Assembly: GCA_018065105.1 (NCBI GenBank)
Contig: JAGHTX010000056.1
Span: 1-37,718 of the forward strand
Direction of reading: 5' to 3'
DNA from: Bacillota bacterium
GTDB lineage: Bacteria > Bacillota_I > Bacilli_A > Erysipelotrichales > Erysipelotrichaceae
DNA: 37,718 nucleotides
Both the position numbers and the translations under genes were made by a program. This document shows positions 22,405 through 33,149 of this stretch, in pieces (positions within the stretch are counted from its first letter, which is position 1; every line of letters starts with the position of its first letter). The notes under the pieces are model-generated. The model was not told where the DNA came from, did no database searches, and was given only the letters and a program-made list of their open reading frames with translations.

Positions 22405-25227
22405 TTATTTTTTTCTTTTAATCGCAATTTTTGCCCCTTGTTTCGCTGCATAAGGAATAATTTCTTTAAATTTATCTTCTGCTTTTGACATTTTTGCACA
22501 ATCTGGATGGCTACGAATCAATTGAATCGCATCAAATTCACATTTTGTTGTACAGATACCACATCCGATACATTTATTTTCATCGACAATCGAAGCTCCA
22601 CATCCTAAACAGCGAGCCGTTTCAATCTTCACTTGTTCTTCTGTTAATGTCTTGTGAGCATCTCTAAAGCTCATAGGACTTGTAGCACTCATTCCGGCTT
22701 CTTGTCTAGGCGCTTTATCGTAAGAACCGATGAATAAGTTTGTCTTATCCAACTCGATGAATTGGCGTTTATTCTTACCAATTGTCATAGATGCACCTGG
22801 GCGAACGAAACGGTGAATTGAGTCGGCTACATAGTGACCTTGTGCAATCGCATCGATTACGAATTTAGGTCCCGTGAATACATCACCACCAACGAATACA
22901 CATGGATCGTCTGTTTGATATGTTAATTGGTCAGCAACTGGATAGTTTCCATGCCAAGTTTTTACGTCGGTACCATTCAACAATCCACCCCAGTTAATGC
23001 TTTGTCCAATCGCAAATACTACATGATCGGCTGCCACTTCCATTGTTTGTGATTCATCGTATACTGGAGAGAAACGTTTTGTTTCTGGATCAATTGTGCG
23101 TACACATTTCTTAAAGACGATAGATTTAACGTTTCCATTTTCATCTTTAATAATTTCTTTTGGTCCCCAACCATTGTTGATTGCGATATTTTCTTCTAGT
23201 GTTTCCGCAACTTCTTCATTAGAAGCTGGCATAGTTTCTCGTGATTCTAAAGCGAACATAGAAACCGAAGAAGCACTGAATCGCTTAGCGGTTCTTGCGC
23301 AGTCAATCGCAACATTTCCTCCACCGACTACGACAACATTACCATTCATAGTTTGGCTTTGATCTTCTGTGGCATCGTGTAAGAAATCTACGGCTAAAGA
23401 AATATTTTTCGCATCTTGACCAGGGATTCCAGGTAAACGTCCACCTTGACATCCGATGGCTACATAGAAGGCTTTATATCCTTCCTTCTTTAATTGTGGA
23501 ATGGATACATCTTTTCCAACTTCAACTCCACATCGGATTTCTACACCCATTTCTTTGATGACTTCGATTTCTGCATCAATGATATCCTTTTCTAATTTAT
23601 AAGATGGGATACCGTAACGCATCATACCACCTGGTTTTTTATTCTTTTCAAATACGGTTGGTTTATATCCTAAAATCGCAAGATAGAAAGCTGCACTCAA
23701 TCCTGCAGGTCCCGCACCAATAATCGCAATCTTATCTGGCCAGCGTTCTAACTTTTTAGTTCTTCCTGGAGAAGCTGGAATGTTGATTTCTGGAATATAT
23801 CGAGTGGCTGCATCTAAATCTTGCGCCGCAATAAACTTCTTAACCGCATCGATCGCAACCGCTTGGTCAATGGTTCCTCTTGTACAAGCTTCTTCACAAC
23901 GTTTGTTGCAGACACGTCCACAAATAGCTGGGAACGGATTATCTTTTTTGATTAAAGCTAAAGCTTCACGATAACGTCCTTGGCTGGCCATTTTTAGATA
24001 TCCTTGTACCGCAACATGCGCAGGACAAGCCGTTTTACAAGGGGCAGTTCCTGTATCGTAACAGTTGATTCGGTTGTTGTCGCGATAGTCTTCGTCCCAT
24101 TTTTCTGGACCCCAGCTTAACACATTTGGTAATTCGTGTTTAGGATATAGAATTGGCCCTTCTTTTGTACATAGTTTTTGTCCAAGTTTTACAGCTCCGG
24201 CCGGGCAATATTCAACACATTTACCACAGGCAACACAGTTCTTTGGATTTACACGAGCACGATACGCACTTGCGGAAAGGTTTGGTGTATTAAATAATTG
24301 TGAAGTACGTAGTGCGTTACAAATATTTACGTTACAGTTACAGATTCCAAAGATTTTATCTTCACCATCGATATTTGTGATTTGGTGAACGAAACCATTG
24401 TCTTCGGCTTTTTTCAAAATAGCCATGGCTTCTTCATAGGTAATATCGTGTCCTTTTCCTGTTTCTCTAGAATAGTCGGCAAAATCTCCAACCCCGATAC
24501 ACCAGGCTTGGCTATCATCCGCACATCCTTCTCCTAAAGCTCCACGAGATACACGACAAGAACATTGTCCAACTCCAATGTGTCCTTCGTATTTCTTTAA
24601 CCAGTAAGAAATGTGTTCGATATCCACGGATTTATTTTCCATAGAAATAGCTTTTTCAACTGGAATAACGTGCATTCCTATTCCGGCTCCTCCTGGAGGG
24701 ATTAAGTGGGTAAGTCCGGCTAATGGAATATATGTCATTCTTTCAAAGAAAGAAGCTAAAGCAGGGTGTTCTTTTAAACGATTGTTTTCTCCTGTTACTA
24801 GATCTTCTTCCATATTGAATAATTCGGCAGATCCTGGAACAAATAACGTTAATGTATAACGACGATCTGTTGGTCCTTCAATTGGTCCATTGTGATCATA
24901 GTTGTTTCCATAATCGTATTCCAACAATCCAATATAGCTCATTTCATCTAACAATTTTTGGAATTGTTCTTCTTCGCCTTCTTTTACTTTACAAAGCTTT
25001 AATAATTCTGGGAATGTATAGTGTTCACGAAGTTTCATTTTTAAGGCAATGTCTGCCATTTCATCGCTAACAATTTCACGTAATCCCCAATATTCTGGAT
25101 CATCGGATGTAATCTTTACTTTGTGTAAAGCTACATCGGTAATTTTTTGTGCTAATTTAAGAATTTTCTTACTCGGCTTTTTTTCACCCATATATTTAGG
25201 GGTTACTGCCTTACTCATCTCAGCCAT
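22405..25227 (-). CDS. Large FAD/NAD(P)/iron-sulfur oxidoreductase (GltD-like core, two ferredoxin domains)
   Basis: This 940-residue multidomain electron-transfer protein has, in order: a winged-helix-like region (about 45-107); a cysteine-rich segment with QCSC (221-224), C235, C243 and CNCNVNIC (296-303); a ferredoxin motif at Cys331/334/337/341; a GltD-type helical iron-sulfur domain with cysteines at 397, 401, 436, 440, 444 and 448; the FAD loop GAGPAG (504-509); the NAD(P) loop GGGNVA (635-640); a Cys873/Cys876 pair; and a second ferredoxin motif at Cys886/889/892/896. The last third matches glutamate-synthase-small-subunit-like dehydrogenases. It probably moves electrons from NAD(P)H to ferredoxin or to the two dehydratase-family subunits downstream. 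A promoter with an overlapping palindrome precedes it. Partner and reaction are inferred from context. Confidence 0.86.
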   Translation of the reverse strand: MAEMSKAVTPKYMGEKKPSKKILKLAQKITDVALHKVKITSDDPEYWGLREIVSDEMADIALKMKLREHYTFPELLKLCKVKEGEEEQFQKLLDEMSYIGLLEYDYGNNYDHNGPIEGPTDRRYTLTLFVPGSAELFNMEEDLVTGENNRLKEHPALASFFERMTYIPLAGLTHLIPPGGAGIGMHVIPVEKAISMENKSVDIEHISYWLKKYEGHIGVGQCSCRVSRGALGEGCADDSQAWCIGVGDFADYSRETGKGHDITYEEAMAILKKAEDNGFVHQITNIDGEDKIFGICNCNVNICNALRTSQLFNTPNLSASAYRARVNPKNCVACGKCVEYCPAGAVKLGQKLCTKEGPILYPKHELPNVLSWGPEKWDEDYRDNNRINCYDTGTAPCKTACPAHVAVQGYLKMASQGRYREALALIKKDNPFPAICGRVCNKRCEEACTRGTIDQAVAIDAVKKFIAAQDLDAATRYIPEINIPASPGRTKKLERWPDKIAIIGAGPAGLSAAFYLAILGYKPTVFEKNKKPGGMMRYGIPSYKLEKDIIDAEIEVIKEMGVEIRCGVEVGKDVSIPQLKKEGYKAFYVAIGCQGGRLPGIPGQDAKNISLAVDFLHDATEDQSQTMNGNVVVVGGGNVAIDCARTAKRFSASSVSMFALESRETMPASNEEVAETLEENIAINNGWGPKEIIKDENGNVKSIVFKKCVRTIDPETKRFSPVYDESQTMEVAADHVVFAIGQSINWGGLLNGTDVKTWHGNYPVADQLTYQTDDPCVFVGGDVFTGPKFVIDAIAQGHYVADSIHRFVRPGASMTIGKNKRQFIELDKTNLFIGSYDKAPRQEAGMSATSPMSFRDAHKTLTEEQVKIETARCLGCGASIVDENKCIGCGICTTKCEFDAIQLIRSHPDCAKMSKAEDKFKEIIPYAAKQGAKIAIKRKK

Positions 25228-25261
25228 ATTATTCTCCTTTAAATGCGCCTTTATTACATAA

Positions 25262-25305
25262 ATTTTACCATGTAGCCATATCTAACACAAATATGTATTT
25301 GTTAG
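25262..25305 (-). promoter_or_regulatory. Promoter and palindrome of the flavoprotein-dehydratase locus
   Basis: In minus orientation TTGTGT (25285-25290) and TAAAAT (25262-25267) are 17 bp apart, with TG giving an extended -10 box. A near-palindrome (CTAAC-AC-AAATA at 25282-25293 and TATTTGTTAG at 25296-25305) overlaps the -35 box, so a regulator probably binds here. Confidence 0.55.
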
Positions 25306-25312
25306 GTTTAAA

Positions 25313-25340
25313 AGAAAAAAGAGTTCGACTTTGAACTCTT
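25313..25340 (-). terminator. pepA: pepA terminator
   Basis: AAGAGTTC (25319-25326) pairs perfectly with GAACTCTT (25333-25340). In minus orientation TTTTTTCT follows. It begins right at the end of the aminopeptidase gene. Confidence 0.9.
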
Positions 25341-26738
25341 CTATACTATCTTAGCTAATTCAGCCATTGTACGAATCATCGCCCCTGTGCTCTTTCCTTT
25401 AATATCGCTAACCCCGGCAATATCTAAGTGAATCCATTTAGTTTCTTCGTCAACAAATTCCTGTAGGAAATTTGCGGCCACACTTGCGCCGGCAATTGGC
25501 TCACTTGCACAGTTTTTTAGATCAGCACTGGTAGACTCTAACATCTTTATATAATCTTCGTCTAATGGTAAGCGCCATCCTTTTTCATCGGCTAATTTTA
25601 AAGCCAGTTCACATTTTTGATAGAATGCATCATCGTTACTGAAGATTCCGCAATACGAATGTCCTAAAGCTCGTATACAGGCGCCTGTTAATGTCGCAAT
25701 ATCCACGACATATTTTGCGCCTTGAAGTTGGGCATAGGTAATTCCATCGCAAAGAGCCAGTCTTCCTTCAGCATCGGTATTGGTCACTTCTATTGTTTTT
25801 CCAGATAAAGAAGTGATCACATCGCCTGGTTTTATAGCTTGTTCATTGACCATGTTGTCGGTAACGCATAGGACACCGAGTACATTGGCTTGGGCTTTGG
25901 TACTGGCAAGAAGTTCAAGCGTTGCCAATACATCAGCAGCTCCACACATGTCGTATTTCATTCCCAAACTATTGGATTTAATATTATATCCTCCACTATC
26001 GAACATTAGTCCTTTTCCAACCAATGCGATTAATGGTCCATTCCCGTTTTTATAGTGCAGAGTAATGATATAGGCAGGATATCCACTTCCCTGGTTTACA
26101 CCTAAAATTGCTCCCGCACCCATTTCTTCCAGTTTATCATTATCCAATTTTTGAAATTCCATCTTATAGCGTTTGGCAACCATCTTCGCTTCTTCTAAAA
26201 AAGTAGTAGAAACCATTTTGTTGGCAGGCGCATCTTGCCAAACTCGAGCATGATTGATTGCCAAGGCAATAGATTCGGCTATTTCAATATCTTCTTGTAC
26301 ATCTTCCTTCGCAAAGATTTCCACAGGAATGTGTTTTTTTGTTTCATGTCCCGCTTTTCTTTCTTCATAACTGCTTGTTAGAAAGCTTTCGACAAACAAA
26401 CGTGTGGCTTGTTTCACATCGATAGTTTCACAACCCGCATGATGGGCTACAAAAATACTTTCTTCCTTAATAGCTGGGGTAATCGCTTTGAATACTTCAC
26501 GCATTCTTGCGCTTGTCATTTTCTTAGAATCTCCCATACCGATGAAAAGAATCTTATCAAAATTCATTTTGCCTAATGTGTATACTTCTTGTACTTCTTT
26601 AAACTTCACCTTAACGATTTTATTTAAGTCAAATTCCATATGTTTGACTAGACCTTGGCATACACCTACATCCGAATACACAGGAAATATAATATTTTTT
26701 GTTGCGTCTTTAATTTTTGTGATATTTGCTTGTCTCAT
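25341..26738 (-). CDS. pepA: Leucyl aminopeptidase, M17 family
   Basis: The 465-residue cytosolic peptidase removes N-terminal residues from peptides and uses two metal ions. All M17 signatures are visible: GKGLMFDSGG (Lys242, Asp247), MKYDMCGAA (with Asp263), NTDAEGRL (320-327; Asp322, Glu324, Arg326). An N-terminal macro-like domain occupies about 1-150. Start 26738 was chosen because AGGAGAA lies just before the ATG; the frame extends 31 codons further but into the previous gene and terminator. A terminator hairpin ends only 12 nt before the start codon, so the gene depends on read-through from the purine gene or on an unseen promoter. Confidence 0.94.
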   Translation of the reverse strand: MRQANITKIKDATKNIIFPVYSDVGVCQGLVKHMEFDLNKIVKVKFKEVQEVYTLGKMNFDKILFIGMGDSKKMTSARMREVFKAITPAIKEESIFVAHHAGCETIDVKQATRLFVESFLTSSYEERKAGHETKKHIPVEIFAKEDVQEDIEIAESIALAINHARVWQDAPANKMVSTTFLEEAKMVAKRYKMEFQKLDNDKLEEMGAGAILGVNQGSGYPAYIITLHYKNGNGPLIALVGKGLMFDSGGYNIKSNSLGMKYDMCGAADVLATLELLASTKAQANVLGVLCVTDNMVNEQAIKPGDVITSLSGKTIEVTNTDAEGRLALCDGITYAQLQGAKYVVDIATLTGACIRALGHSYCGIFSNDDAFYQKCELALKLADEKGWRLPLDEDYIKMLESTSADLKNCASEPIAGASVAANFLQEFVDEETKWIHLDIAGVSDIKGKSTGAMIRTMAELAKIV

Positions 26739-26750
26739 AAGTTCTCCTAT

Positions 26751-26774
26751 AAAAAAGGATGTAGTATACATCCT
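26751..26774 (-). terminator. Terminator between AICAR transformylase and pepA
   Basis: AGGATGTA (26756-26763) and TACATCCT (26767-26774) form a perfect 8-bp stem with a 3-nt loop, and six T follow in minus orientation. The pepA ribosome site starts almost at once, leaving no room for a promoter between. Confidence 0.82.
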
Positions 26775-26775
26775 C

Positions 26776-27954
26776 TTAGTGGTGGAATAAACGAATTCCA
26801 GTAAATGCCATGGCCATATCGTATTTGTCACATGTATCGATTACATGATCGTCACGAACGGAACCCCCTGGTTGGGCAATGTATTTAACCCCGCTCTTGT
26901 GCGCTCTTTCGATATTATCTCCAAATGGGAAGAATGCATCCGATCCAAGAGCGACATCTTTCATTTGCGATAACCAGGCTTTCTTTTCTTCCATTGTGAA
27001 TACTTCTGGTTTTGTCGTAAAGACTTTTTCCCATTCACCATCGGCTAATAAGTCCATGTATTCATCTCCGATGTAAAGGTCAATCGCATTGTCACGATCT
27101 TGGCGTTTGATGTTTTCTTTAAATGGTAATTCTAATACTTTTGGGCATTGTCTTAAGAACCAGTTATCTGCTTTTTGGCCAGCTAAACGAGTACAGTGGA
27201 TACGAGATTGTTGTCCAGCCCCGATTCCAATGGCTTGTCCATCTTTTACGTAACATACAGAGTTTGATTGTGTATATTTTAAGGTGATCATAGAAATTTT
27301 TAGATCATCTAAAGCTTCCTTAGGAATAACTTTATTTTTTGTAACGATGTTAGAGAATAATTCATCGTTCATTTCTAAGTTGTTTCTTCCTTGTTCAAAA
27401 GTAATACCGAATACTTGTTTGTGTTCGATTGGTGCTGGTACATAGTTTTCATCAATTTGAATTACGTTGTAGTTTCCACGTTTCTTTTGTTTCAAGATTT
27501 CTAAAGCTTCTTCTGTATATCCAGGAGCAATGACTCCATCGGATACTTCACGTTTGATTAATAAAGCTGTATCTTTGTCACATACATCTGATAAAGAGAT
27601 GAAATCTCCAAACGATGACATACGATCGGCTCCTCGAGCTCTAGCATATGCACAAGCTAATGGTGACAATTCTTCAAAATCATCTACCCAGTAGATTTTC
27701 TTTAATACATCGCTCATTGGTTTTCCAATAGCGGCTCCAGCAGGAGAAACGTGTTTAAAAGATGTAGCTGCTGGATATCCAGTTGCTTCTTTTAATTCTT
27801 TTACCAATTGCCATCCATTTAATGCATCTAATAAGTTAATGTATCCTGGTCTACCATTTAAAATGGTGATTGGTAATTCTTGTCCATCTTCCATATATAC
27901 ACGTGATGGTTTTTGGTTCGGGTTACATCCATATTTTAATTCTAATTCTTTCAT
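26776..27954 (-). CDS. Stand-alone AICAR transformylase (PurH-type formyltransferase without cyclohydrolase)
   Basis: The 392-residue enzyme transfers a formyl group from 10-formyl-tetrahydrofolate to AICAR, the ninth step of purine synthesis. It has the transformylase motif TSFKHVSPAG with the catalytic Lys67-His68 pair, QQSRIHCTRLA, and the C-terminal PGGSVRDDHVI stretch. The N-terminal IMP cyclohydrolase domain of normal PurH (about 515 residues) is absent, so a separate cyclohydrolase must exist elsewhere. Start 27954 is the first ATG after GAGGAG, 4 nt beyond the stop of the alpha-glucosidase gene; a TTG at 27969 is unlikely. Its place in a row with tdk suggests a nucleotide-metabolism operon into which the sugar gene is interposed. 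Confidence 0.9.
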   Translation of the reverse strand: MKELELKYGCNPNQKPSRVYMEDGQELPITILNGRPGYINLLDALNGWQLVKELKEATGYPAATSFKHVSPAGAAIGKPMSDVLKKIYWVDDFEELSPLACAYARARGADRMSSFGDFISLSDVCDKDTALLIKREVSDGVIAPGYTEEALEILKQKKRGNYNVIQIDENYVPAPIEHKQVFGITFEQGRNNLEMNDELFSNIVTKNKVIPKEALDDLKISMITLKYTQSNSVCYVKDGQAIGIGAGQQSRIHCTRLAGQKADNWFLRQCPKVLELPFKENIKRQDRDNAIDLYIGDEYMDLLADGEWEKVFTTKPEVFTMEEKKAWLSQMKDVALGSDAFFPFGDNIERAHKSGVKYIAQPGGSVRDDHVIDTCDKYDMAMAFTGIRLFHH

Positions 27955-27958
27955 TTTT

Positions 27959-30155
<2,197 letters not shown>

Positions 30156-30191
30156 GTAGTATCCTCTTTTCCTTAGAAATTTTTCACTCTT

Positions 30192-30220
30192 ATTATATAT
30201 GGTGTACTATGCGATTTCTA
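30192..30220 (-). promoter_or_regulatory. tdk: tdk promoter
   Basis: In minus orientation TAGAAA (30215-30220) and a perfect TATAAT (30192-30197) are 17 bp apart. The -35 box overlaps the stop codon of the nitroreductase gene, and the tdk start lies 36 nt downstream. Confidence 0.6.
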
Positions 30221-30811
30221 GGATACAAAGGTTACTTTATTTCCGGTTCTTGGTAGGGGTGTTCGATTCGGTTTTCCATCTTCGGTATCTGGATAGCCTA
30301 GAGCTAGAGCACCATATACCTTCTCTCCTTTTTCAACGCCAAATTGCGATAAATAGTCAACAATTACAGGATTCTCGTTTAACCATTTTAATTGATTGAT
30401 CCATACACTTCCCAAATCTTTTGCACTGGCCATGATCATCATATTTTCCAGGCAACAGCTGACATCGGCTATGTTGTTGGAATACGATTCTTGATTAAAC
30501 ATCACAATTAAACATGGGGCGTTGTAGTGGAATCTATAATTTCCGTTTTTTGACTGATAAATGGAACTTGCCATGGATTTATACATGCCTTCTACAATTT
30601 CCATTTTCGCAAATTCCTGGCATACCAATTGTGCCAGTTGATCTAATACTTCTTTGTTCTGAATGACTATAAAATGAGAGGTTTGGCTATTTCCTCCACT
30701 AGGTGCATATCTTCCTGCTTCAATGATTTGATTTAAATCTTCGGATTCTATCGCGTTTGGTTTAAATTTTCTTGTACTTCTTCTTGTCTTAATGATTTCC
30801 AATGTGTTCAT
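30218..30811 (-). CDS. Nitroreductase-family flavoprotein
   Basis: The 197-residue FMN-dependent oxidoreductase has the family N-terminus TRRSTRKF (9-16), which contacts the FMN phosphate, and the conserved AGRYAPSGGNSQ (32-43) helix-loop. The GALALGYPD strand lies near the C-terminus. Such dimers use NAD(P)H to reduce nitro compounds, quinones or flavin-linked substrates; the natural substrate here cannot be told. It lies 3 nt after the esterase gene and so is co-translated with it. Confidence 0.92.
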   Translation of the reverse strand: MNTLEIIKTRRSTRKFKPNAIESEDLNQIIEAGRYAPSGGNSQTSHFIVIQNKEVLDQLAQLVCQEFAKMEIVEGMYKSMASSIYQSKNGNYRFHYNAPCLIVMFNQESYSNNIADVSCCLENMMIMASAKDLGSVWINQLKWLNENPVIVDYLSQFGVEKGEKVYGALALGYPDTEDGKPNRTPLPRTGNKVTFVS

Positions 30812-30814
30812 AAA

Positions 30815-31552
30815 TTACCCTGCTAAATATTCTACGGCAATATCAATGGCCTTTTGTTGGTCATTTGAAAATCCGTGGTCCGCACCTTCTAATAAGTATA
30901 GTTGACTGTTTTTGTAATGTTGGTGATATCGTTGGGAAGCTACTTTGTCCACAATGGTATCGGCCAAACCATGAATTAAGCATACTTCTTTTTCATATTG
31001 CGCTGCGATCTCATAAATAGGAAGGCTTTGGGCAATTCGAAAATAGAATCCTCCTAACTTGTGTTCTCCTCCCATTAAGGCTAACGTATCAGGAGCGCAT
31101 TTTGGATCGTAAACCGTTCCCATACATTCTCCTTTTTGGGCATCGTCTTTTAGCGTAGCTGCAGGAGCTAGTAGAGCTACTTTTTTAAAGACTTCTGGAT
31201 AATATCCAGCAATCATACTGGCTACAACACCGCCTTGAGAATGTCCGGCAATGGAAATGTTTTGTACTTGTGGAAGCGATTGTACATACTCTAAAACTTT
31301 TTGTACATCACAGATTTCATTGAATAGGTTCATATCATGGAAGTCTCCTTCACTTTCTCCGTGTCCATTGAAATCGAAGCGTAAGCTAGCAATTCCTTTT
31401 TCCAATAGGCATTTGGTTAATAAGCTTATGTGATCTTCATTTCTATGTCCGGTAAATCCGTGGCAAATAATAACTAGATCATACGTTTCCTTGTCTGGCG
31501 CGAATAATTCGCCTACTAGATTTAATCCATCTCTTTTTATGTTTACTTTCAT
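30815..31552 (-). CDS. Alpha/beta-hydrolase, feruloyl/cinnamoyl esterase-like
   Basis: The 245-residue serine hydrolase has HGFTG (31-35) for the oxyanion hole, the elbow GHSQGG with Ser105, Asp in HGLADTIVD (about 192) and His in GADHGFS (about 222). The insert between residues 115 and 165 (a small alpha/beta lid) resembles that of gut cinnamoyl esterases such as Est1E and LJ0536, which release ferulate from plant cell walls. Whether it takes feruloyl esters is inferred. Start 31552 follows AGGAGAAGAG; the frame is open 11 codons further but without a ribosome site. A terminator lies 21 nt upstream. Confidence 0.86.
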   Translation of the reverse strand: MKVNIKRDGLNLVGELFAPDKETYDLVIICHGFTGHRNEDHISLLTKCLLEKGIASLRFDFNGHGESEGDFHDMNLFNEICDVQKVLEYVQSLPQVQNISIAGHSQGGVVASMIAGYYPEVFKKVALLAPAATLKDDAQKGECMGTVYDPKCAPDTLALMGGEHKLGGFYFRIAQSLPIYEIAAQYEKEVCLIHGLADTIVDKVASQRYHQHYKNSQLYLLEGADHGFSNDQQKAIDIAVEYLAG

Positions 31553-31573
31553 ACTCTTCTCCTTTTTAGACAG

Positions 31574-31595
31574 AAAAAAGCCCAATAAGGGCTTT
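31574..31595 (-). terminator. Terminator of the ABC transporter operon
   Basis: AAAGCCC (31577-31583) pairs with GGGCTTT (31589-31595), with a 5-nt loop; T-rich sequence follows in minus orientation (plus A at 31574-31579). The esterase ribosome site begins shortly after. Confidence 0.85.
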
Positions 31596-31597
31596 GA

Positions 31598-32362
31598 TTA
31601 ACTAATAAAGCTTTGGCTTTCTTCGTTGTTGATTTCTACGATTTTATAATAGAATTCTTTTTGTGACATATCCCCACGTTCAAGCGTATGAGAAATCTTT
31701 CCGTCTTTGATAAAGATAAATTTCTTTGCGTAGGAAGCAATTTTAGCATTGTGGGTAACCATTAAAATAGTGATGTTGTCTTCTTTATTGATTTTGTGGA
31801 AATAGCTTAAGATTTCAAAACTGTTTTTGGAATCTAGGTTTCCAGTTGGTTCATCGGCAACGATCATTTCTGGTTTTGTTACGATGGCACGGGCAATCGC
31901 AATACGTTGTTTTTGTCCTAATGAAATTTCATTTGGATATTTTTTACGGATATCATCGATGTGAATTCGGTGAATCTGTTCCATTGCCAAGTCTTGTACT
32001 TCTTTTTCTGGTCTTCCAGCTAATACTAATGGAAGAGCAATGTTTTCAAATACGTTTAATGAGTCAATTAGGTTGAATTCTTGGAAAATGAATCCAATGT
32101 TTTCATAACGGAATTCTCCGATTTGTTTTTCTGACATTTGACGAACATCGTTTCCTAAGGCAATTACTTTTCCTTTGGTAGGCATGTCAATAGTACTAAG
32201 GGTATTGACGAAAGTACTTTTTCCAGCTCCGGATGGTCCCATAACGCAGATGAAATCACCTTGTTCCATTTCAAAGTTAATATCGGTTAAAGCTTCAAAT
32301 GGATTCTTTCCGTGAGCACCATAGATTTTATATACGTTTTGTGCAGTTAATACTTTTTTCAT
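31598..32362 (-). CDS. ABC transporter ATPase with degenerate signature motif (second ATPase)
   Basis: The 254-residue MacB/BceA-type ATPase has Walker [10 protein letters not shown] (42-50), a Q-loop glutamine (IFQEF), Walker B MIVADEP with catalytic Glu171, and the switch His204 in MVTHN. The signature is ISLGQ (146-150) instead of LSGGQ, so one of the two ATP sites in a heterodimer would be weakened. The C-terminal tail [15 protein letters not shown] mirrors that of the preceding ATPase, pointing to duplication. It starts 12 nt after that gene, after GGGGGAAG. It probably pairs with it under the single permease. Confidence 0.92.
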   Translation of the reverse strand: MKKVLTAQNVYKIYGAHGKNPFEALTDINFEMEQGDFICVMGPSGAGKSTFVNTLSTIDMPTKGKVIALGNDVRQMSEKQIGEFRYENIGFIFQEFNLIDSLNVFENIALPLVLAGRPEKEVQDLAMEQIHRIHIDDIRKKYPNEISLGQKQRIAIARAIVTKPEMIVADEPTGNLDSKNSFEILSYFHKINKEDNITILMVTHNAKIASYAKKFIFIKDGKISHTLERGDMSQKEFYYKIVEINNEESQSFIS

Positions 32363-32374
32363 TTGTACTTCCCC

Positions 32375-33148
32375 CTATTCTTCATTGAAGATTTCATCAA
32401 TATCTTCTGAAGTTAATTCAACCAATTTTTGATAGTATTCTTCTTGACTCATATCGCCTTTTTCTACGATTTCCTTAATGTTTCCATCCAGTACATACAA
32501 TGTCTTATTTGAATAAGAAGCAATTTGACAGTCGTGTGTTACCACAACTACTCCTGTTCCTTTTTTGTTTAATTCTTTAAAGATCATCAATACTTCGTGT
32601 GCGTTTTTACTATCTAGGTTTCCTGTTGGTTCATCGGCAATGATTAGCTTTGGATCGTTCACAAGTCCACGGCATACTGTCGCTCTTTGTACTTGTCCTC
32701 CACTGCATTCTCCTGGCAGTTTCTTTAATAGTTTTTCAATGTGGCAAAGTTTGGCAACTTCTTCGACTTTTTGTTTAATATAAGATTGGCTTTTTCCAGA
32801 TACGTATAGTGGAATACCAATGTTTTCTTCCATGGTTAGGGTATCAATTAATGTTAGGTCTTGGGAAATATATCCTAAGTTTTCATTACGGAATTTTGAT
32901 AAATATTTATCTTCCATTCCAGCAGCATTTTCTCCATCTAGATACATACCACCTTTTGTCGCAAAGTCTAATGTGGATAAAATTGTTAGTAGGGTACTTT
33001 TTCCGGCTCCAGATGGTCCCATGATAGCTACGAATTCTCCTTCGTAGATGGTTACATTTGTTGGATGTAGAGCTTCCATTTCATTCGGTGTCCCTTTTCC
33101 ATATACACGAGTAATGTTTTGTGCTCTTAATAATTCTTTCTTTTCCAT
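32375..33148 (-). CDS. ABC transporter ATPase (first ATPase)
   Basis: The 257-residue MacB/BceA-type ATPase has Walker [10 protein letters not shown] (44-52), Q96, signature CSGGQ (148-152), Walker B LIIADEP with Glu173, D-loop SGNLDS-type TGNLDS and switch His205 in VVTHD. It is a paralogue of the next gene, with an equivalent tail (GDMSQEEYYQKLVEL). It starts 1 nt after the permease stop. Both should be cytoplasmic partners of the permease. Confidence 0.93.
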   Translation of the reverse strand: MEKKELLRAQNITRVYGKGTPNEMEALHPTNVTIYEGEFVAIMGPSGAGKSTLLTILSTLDFATKGGMYLDGENAAGMEDKYLSKFRNENLGYISQDLTLIDTLTMEENIGIPLYVSGKSQSYIKQKVEEVAKLCHIEKLLKKLPGECSGGQVQRATVCRGLVNDPKLIIADEPTGNLDSKNAHEVLMIFKELNKKGTGVVVVTHDCQIASYSNKTLYVLDGNIKEIVEKGDMSQEEYYQKLVELTSEDIDEIFNEE

Positions 33149-33149
33149 A

